In this document: positions 58,498-64,000 of the stretch, piece by piece
Position numbering within the stretch: position 1 is the stretch's first letter
How the letters are laid out: every line of letters starts with the position of its first letter
Assembly (NCBI GenBank): GCA_944548615.1
Contig: OX155957.1
Span: 2,720,795 to 2,784,794, forward strand
DNA length: 64,000 nucleotides
Source of the DNA: Micropterix aruncella
Lineage: Eukaryota > Arthropoda > Insecta > Lepidoptera > Micropterigidae
Direction: 5' to 3'
The notes under the pieces: model-generated
Databases searched by the model: none
What the model was told of the DNA's origin: nothing
The model's input: only the letters and a program-made list of their open reading frames with translations
Made by a program: the position numbers and the translations under genes

Positions 58498-58773
58498 TTA
58501 AAAATTACACAAATAGAAATTAAAATAGACGCACTTTTCGGCTTTTGGCCTCACTGACCTTATTAGGATTATGTCACAGCTAATACTAGCCGCTATTTCA
58601 GCCTCAATTGATAGAATTGATAACGCAGATAGTCTGTCTTGGGTCATCATGCTTCTCAAGTAGGTCTTAATCAATTTTAACTTTGAGACGCTTCTCTCAG
58701 CGGAAGCTGTACTGACGGGAACTGCGAGCATGATTCTAATTGCTATGTAAACATTTGGATATATTTCTTTCAA
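58498..58773 (-). pseudogene. hAT transposase dimerisation domain
   Basis: 91-codon C-terminal piece with YPNVYIAIRIMLAVPVSTA, then SAERSVSKLKLIKTYLRSMM and DRLSALSIL. The SAERSFS-LK-IK-YLRS-M---RL--L pattern is the hAT dimerisation domain. The call fits the zinc-finger MYM-type-1-like branch. The catalytic domain is absent. Confidence 0.88.
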
Positions 58774-58872
58774 ATTATTTTCTAAAATGTACTGAATGAG
58801 TTGTTTCGCGTCGTTGACAGAGTCAAGTGAATTCGCTTTTAAAAGCTGTAGCTCTTCATAAAGCTCGAAAGG

Positions 58873-59244
58873 CTATATGTCACTGTTTTCGCCGTCGCCT
58901 TCCCGCAGTATTGTACCTAAATTATTACAATGCTTGAGAAGGTTCTCTTTGATATCGATTTCAAATAACTGATATATTATAATATCAGTTATTTTAAATC
59001 GAATAAATATACCAAATTGTTCAAAATTGTTCAATATAATAAAACCAAATTGTTCAAAATATTCATTGAGCGCTTTAAATCGACATTCGGTTTCGACTAT
59101 AATAGCATCTATCATTGTGGTAAAAAAGTTAACGCTGTTATTGAATAGGTTCATCAATATGTTCATAATCGAACATTCGGTTTTTCCTGGCTGTTCTTTT
59201 TTCTTTAAATTGACACTGAATTTCGAAAGTACTTTTCTCCACAA
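58873..59244 (-). pseudogene. hAT transposase middle fragment
   Basis: 123-codon frame with IDAIIVETECRFKALNEYFE, then LFEIDIKENLLKH. The pattern of helix-rich sequence before the dimerisation domain and its place between the hAT ends support the call. FEQFGIFIRF partly repeats an adjacent FEQFGFI. Confidence 0.65.
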
Positions 59245-59347
59245 ATAAATTTTAAATAATTTGTAAAACTTTTGCGAGGTCCCTCAGGTGCGAGGCCGTC
59301 GGCGGTCGCCGACGTCGCCGACGCCTAGCGCCGCCACTGCTGAAGGT

Positions 59348-60460
59348 TTCCCCTACCAAGTCGATATACTTAGCTTATAAAATAGCAATACTAACGAAGT
59401 ACTGCAACTCATTTTCTAGTCAATTTATTTTAAAAGACCTCGCCACGTGAGTAAAACTCACACATCACCAGTTTTATGCCAGCTTTTTAATTGTGTGATG
59501 CCATCTCGAGATGCTGATCAAAAATTCCCAAAAGATAAAAGCTAAATAAGTTATCCGGCGACAAAGGTTAAAACCGAATCCATATTGTTCCAGGCCGTGT
59601 TGGGCGGAGGAAAAAAAACAATTAGAAAAAATTATAACAAAGGGTCACGCGTTATCGGCGGTCGATTTTGTATGTTTACATATGCTACGTCGACAAATAC
59701 CAAAAAAAAATACGTGTGGCACTCGGGGACTGCTACGGTAAAGCTATTGCATAGCATTTTTAACAACTTATGCAATTATAGTTATTTATTTATTTTATTT
59801 TTTCTGATATCAGATAACTGCGCTCTATCGGAAAACGTTGAAATTATTCCGAATTATTTGCGGCTGCGGAAGCAAATGATTCGGAATAATTTAAACGTCT
59901 TTCGATAGAGCGCCGCGCACGAATTTTTTATTCAATAAAGCAAAAAAAACGAATGATTCGAAAAAAATCGTAGATAAAAAGATAGATAATTAAATTATCT
60001 TTAAAATGGTGCAGGTTTCATAATAATACGCCAGATAGTATTTGCGTAGTAGTCGTTTTTGTGTTCGGTTAGACCTAATTTCACAAATTAATTACACTAT
60101 GTAATATAAACAAAATCTAAAATATTCAAAGCTAAGAATATTAGGAAAATGTTCTTGTTTAAAATATATTTTTTTCGAATCGTAAGCAGTACTCGTTTAG
60201 ACGTAATTATCAGTTTAAAATCATTCATTTTCGTTAAGAAATTTCTTCATTCGGTCGCCGCGCTGCTAGGCCCGCGATAAAAGCTATGCAATAGCTTAAA
60301 ATATTTATATTTTCAAAATTAATTATTATAGCATGAGTCGACTTAAACATGCGCTAAATATATACAATATAATCGCACGCTACCCATTGCCTCTCGACCC
60401 ATTTCAACATGGAAAGACTAGCATACATATTGCAAGACTCTTGTATCGACTCCCTATTTT
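59348..60460. other. Intergenic DNA with a large imperfect palindrome
   Basis: 59819-59913 is an inverted repeat: GCGCTCTATCGGAAAACGTT pairs with AACGTCTTTCGATAGAGCGC, with AAATTATTCCGAAT arms inside. AAAGCTATTGCATAGC (59739) and AAAGCTATGCAATAGC (60281) also face each other. The 107-codon frame over it is not recognised. Confidence 0.5.
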
Positions 60461-60836
60461 TACACGACTACCCTACAAAAAACGAATTTAATGTGTTCTG
60501 GGTTCTTCTACGTATGTTTTCTGTTTATTTATTCCACTATAACTTCTAAGTGCTGCCATTTAGCAGTGTGGGATATTAATAGAATTGTTATGTCATCCCG
60601 AGTGTCATAGGGTACCTCAACCATCCAAATATCAAATAAGTTGTGTAAATGTCCAAATGACGAAATGTCAATAAATTAACACAAATATATCGTGTGCAGT
60701 GTCAAATGAAAGGTCTGATTGAGTACATTACGGAAATGTACATGTATCTATATGGGTAAATACGTAAATCAAAAATATTTTGTAGAAAAAATAATTATAA
60801 AAACAATAGTTCTCTTTCTGTAACGGCACGCGTGTT
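60461..60836 (-). mobile_element. M1 copy 6
   Basis: Inverted copy: TACACGACTACCCTACAAAA at one end and CTGTAACGGCACGCGTGT at the other. Confidence 0.78.
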
Positions 60837-61689
60837 TTTTATACTTTTTAAAATATTTAGGTACTTGTTAGACTGATTACTAAGTTTATTTTCTCATTAC
60901 GTTGTTTTTTCTCTTGGCGAGCGTCGTCAAACCCTTTAATAGTTTTAAAGTTAACACACAAAGTCCTCCTAACGATGCGATATTGTCTATAAATAATTTA
61001 TTAAAATGTATTAATTAGTAAGATTAATGAGAAGACGTGTTATGGAGAATATCAATCTCATCTTTGCCAATTTCAAGAAGTAATGCACTAATTCGTTTCT
61101 GTCGTTTTTATTTTATATTTAGCAACATTTAGTTTCTCAGACTATACATTTTAGTCCGAAATTCTTTGCGATGAAGAATGTATTCTCATAATTTAAAGAC
61201 AGAGAAAGAATAAAAATCAATTTCTTTTGACAAAACGCAAAATTAGATACAGTGAATAACAGTTAACAATGTAATTATAAAGGAACATTTAAGATAATAA
61301 GATAAAAAAGAAAGCAAAATTAATGAAAAAATAATAAAAACTATTTATTTTATATTCATATTTAAAACACCGAGCCTATTACTTTGACAATGAATTGTAC
61401 ATTTTTGACTGGGTATTTTTATATTAAATCCTATATTACTTAACATATATTAAATATTAACGACTCTTTTTTCTTTTTTCTTTTCTCACATATAACTTTA
61501 TTTATATTATTTAATCGAATTTTATTTATTGCCGATTATATAATGGAATTGCATTTTATTTGTTATATACTTTTAATATTTTATTATTATTATTAATAAT
61601 TTTATTTTGAAGACCACATTTTAAAGCAATTTAGAGTTATTAGCTTTTTACTAAAACTTGTATATTTGTAAGCAATCAAGCAAACTTGA
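60837..61689. other. Very AT-rich DNA, no gene recognised
   Basis: Nothing supported. Confidence 0.35.
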
Positions 61690-61860
61690 TTGTAATATTA
61701 GAGTCCTGTCGACCCTAGAACGGGCTAGTCTCAGTTGGATGACAGAAACAAATAAGCAAAAGGTTAAGGTTTTGCCATTTGGTTCCGGTTATTTTTGTAA
61801 GCAAATCAATGTTTTATAGTAATTAATTCCTAAATCTTAAATAAATACATTTTTAAGCGA
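61690..61860. repeat. Dispersed repeat, first copy
   Basis: CCTAGAACGGGCTAGT...AAGGTTAAGGTTTTGCCATT recurs at about 62440-62545. Its last part, ATCAATGTTTTATAGTAATT, recurs at 63583 after the second 120-bp array, so it may be a LINE 3' end. Confidence 0.65.
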
Positions 61861-61874
61861 CAATAATCAACAGA

Positions 61875-62140
61875 AATGAAATCGAAGACTAACGCTGTTG
61901 TTTGACATTATAAACAAGATATAATCTAAATCAGCGCGTGAAGTTTGAAGCACTGGATTTTGAAGCCGCCGATTTGCAGGGTGGACATTTCTGCCTCTAG
62001 AAATCTACTCTGACAACGGCGGTTGAAACTTCTCTGCCTCTAGGAGCCTACCCTGGACAACGGCGATTGAGACATCGCTGAAACGTCAGGTGCTTCATAC
62101 TTCATGCGGTAAATTCGTTTTTATATTATTTATTATAACG
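61875..62140. mobile_element. T2 family copy 2, diverged
   Basis: Keeps GAAATCGAAGACTAACG at the left, a CAACGGCG / GAAACGTCAGGTGCTTC core and CGGTAAATTCGTTTTTAT at the right. The left inverted arm is eroded and no clear target duplication remains. Confidence 0.65.
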
Positions 62141-62439
62141 AACAGATAACCTACAAGGAGTGGGAGAATAGCGCATTGCACAAAAAGTACACAAATAGTA
62201 CTTTTGATTAATACATGCCCTAGAAGAATGTCTGCATGGAGAAACTTAGGAAGAGGAAGAACTGATTAGGCCCGACAAAGGTAGAATTACGACTTACCGA
62301 CGAATGTGACATGTAGCGTAACAAGTATAGAACGATGTAAATGGCGCACTGAACTAGAAAGTTTATTACTTTAGCATGATCGTGAGCACCAGATACTTAA
62401 CGATGCGCTGTTAATTTAAACGCGTAACCGATTTTAGGT

Positions 62440-62545
62440 TGTATGTCTCCTGTCCACCCTAGAACAGGCTAGTTCCAGTTGTGTGACAGACTTAAATAAG
62501 CATAAGGTTAAGGTTTTGCCATTCGGTTCCTGTTATATTTAACCG
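62440..62545. repeat. Dispersed repeat, second copy
   Basis: Matches 61705-61795 with scattered substitutions. Confidence 0.65.
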
Positions 62546-62588
62546 ACTTCAAAATCTCGAACCGATTTGGAAAATTCTTTTTTTTTAA

Positions 62589-62995
62589 AGGATATACATA
62601 TAAAATCGAAGGCTATCGCGGTTGTTTGACATTATACATAGGATAGAAACGAAATTAGAAACAGAGACGACGGTTACAAACTGTCTTCTACGTGGAACCC
62701 TCTTCTTAAAATGTTCCCACCGCCGAACGCCGTACGCAAGGACGTAAGGCAGGATACAGTGAGTGTTGTGTGCAAGACGGATTTTCGAAATTCGCGCGCT
62801 CCGAGCCCGCCCCCCCACCACCGTTGTAACCTACGCAGTGGCGGCAGCGGTATGCGGCCTACCCACAAAACAACGGATTGACAGCTCTTTCAGTCTATCC
62901 TGGACAACGGCGGCTGCAACGTCACCAAAACGTCCGGTGCTACAAATTTCACGCGGTAAATTCGTTTCTATCCTATTTATAATAGGATATACATA
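62589..62995. mobile_element. T2 family copy 3, 12-bp target duplication
   Basis: AGGATATACATA occurs at 62589-62600 and 62984-62995 around a 383-bp element that begins TAAAATCGAAGGCTATCGCG and ends TCCTATTTATAAT. It shares the right arm and CTACGCAGTGGCGGCAGCGG with copy 1, but its left arm is replaced by other sequence (62650-62825). Confidence 0.8.
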
Positions 62996-63164
62996 CTTCC
63001 AGATTGGTCCCATTTTTATCAAAATACTGTTCTGATGGGATCCATGAGGGATCCACGAGAAATTGAGGGAACTCCTCATATATTATCATGTTACAACGAA
63101 GGTAAAAAATTTACATGTTGGTTCAATTCCGATGATAATGCATTTTTAAAATGGTAAGCATGAC

Positions 63165-63640
63165 CTGACTACACCTTGGGTTGACTGGCTCTCGACGAGG
63201 GGACTCTTTAACGATCAACAGCACAAACCCGAAATTTTGTATACTCGTTCAGTTACTATAGCCCTTTCTAAGTTTCACCATGACATGGCTGCTGCACCCA
63301 GGATTGGCTCCCGACGAGGGTACTCCACAGCGGTTAGCAGCATAGACACGAAATTTTGAATATGCATTCAAGTACGAGAGCCCGTTCAAAGTTGCACGAA
63401 GACAGGACTGCGGCACCCAGGGTAGGCTTCTATCGAGAGAACTCCTCAACGGTCAACAGCATAGATACAGCGCATCAATTATGATAGCCCGTTCTAAGTA
63501 TCAACATGACATGGATGCTTCAATTATAAAATTTTTGAAGTCTGTTTTCGTTTGTTAAAATTTTGTCTATTATTGTAAGCAAAATCAATGTTTTATAGTA
63601 ATTAATTCATTAATAAATAAATAAAGTAATTCATCGCACT
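63165..63640. repeat. Second ~120-bp tandem array with LINE-like end
   Basis: Units begin near 63177, 63299 and 63419 (TTGGCTCCCGACGAGG-type landmark), periods about 121 and 120. They match the array at 45655-46915 in the opposite orientation. The block is followed by AATCAATGTTTTATAGTAAT and AAATAAATAAA, which also ends the repeat at 61690. Confidence 0.83.
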
Positions 63641-64000
63641 GCATTACTTTATTCCAACCAAGGTAATACTCGCTAGTCTAAGCAATTCCGTATTTCCTAG
63701 CTACACCCACAAAACTGATATTTCTTGTCGATGTCACCGCGGGTGTTGGATGTTCTTTGCTTGTTAAGCGGTGGGACGGAACGTGGACAGAATTTAACAC
63801 TGTTTCGATTAATAATATCCGACTAGGATAAGTGATTCTTTGTTGACTTATCACTTCTTTGATATTAAAAGGATCATAAGGGAAAAAACGTTGTTTGGAA
63901 AATTGATTTAAATTTTAACTGTCATTACAATACATGTAGGTACACATTCAATGAATTGTCTATGTCAAGTTTTTATCACGCTCCCCTGCTGCCAAAAGAA
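63641..64000. other. AT-rich DNA, no gene recognised
   Basis: Nothing supported. Confidence 0.3.

Larger units (their letters stand above)
58335..59347 (-). mobile_element. Internally deleted hAT element, 8-bp duplication
   Basis: CTGAAGGT flanks the element at 58335-58342 and 59340-59347. The 997-bp element (58343-59339) has terminal inverted repeats CAGTGGCGGCGCTAG, with related GTCGGCG-rich sequence just inside. An 8-bp duplication and CAGNG ends define hAT transposons. Only parts of the transposase remain, in minus orientation. Confidence 0.93.

Overview
The window is an AT-rich, gene-poor stretch of animal nuclear DNA, most likely from a moth or butterfly (Lepidoptera). This rests on a Helitron with the common lepidopteran start and a hairpin-CTAG end, a tRNA-derived SINE, non-LTR retrotransposon debris of several lineages, mariner and hAT remnants, a BEL/Pao retrotransposon and very long (TA)n tracts. 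There are no bacterial operons, rRNA genes or CRISPR arrays. No complete host gene is visible, only four weak candidate exons.

The one full-length intact coding unit is a BEL/Pao LTR retrotransposon (49136-56134). It has two 488-bp LTRs that read as identical, a matching 5-bp target duplication (AAATA), a primer-binding-site candidate, a polypurine tract and one uninterrupted 1756-codon gag-pol frame. It must be a very young insertion. Nearly everything else is older, truncated or nested.

The most distinctive content is an unclassified GC-rich repeat, called R665 here. It occurs as about a dozen full, truncated, inverted or diverged copies (1203-2270, 5177-5841, 9708-11342, 16925-17650, 21398-21856, 22450-22830, 30868-31430, 39283-40200, 41275-41948). 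Full copies are about 665-685 bp. They end near GGGCCCATTAGCTCCC with no A-tail and carry 11-14 bp target duplications. Several show 5'-inverted segments like those made by twin priming during target-primed reverse transcription. Short 5' hairpins are kept across diverged copies. I see no convincing protein, so R665 looks like a non-coding retroposon mobilised by an unidentified LINE.

Layout. 1-5 kb: R665 complex and a 1.1-kb (TA)n tract around a small palindrome. 5-12 kb: R665 copies, LINE debris, a 42-bp mini-Helitron and a GC-rich island. 12-20 kb: (TA)n, LINE debris, SINE, R665, Helitron. 20-32 kb: an RTE-like LINE with R665 inside it, copies of a 120-bp-repeat element (M2), two opposed LINE copies, and a PIF/Harbinger-like palindromic MITE. 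32-49 kb: mariner remnant, MITE family M1, a candidate exon, LINE RNase H fragments, R665 copies, and a 120-bp tandem array split by a LINE 3' end. 49-56 kb: BEL/Pao. 56-64 kb: candidate terminal exon, M2, SINE, an internally deleted hAT with perfect 8-bp target duplication, M1, two copies of family T2 and another 120-bp array.
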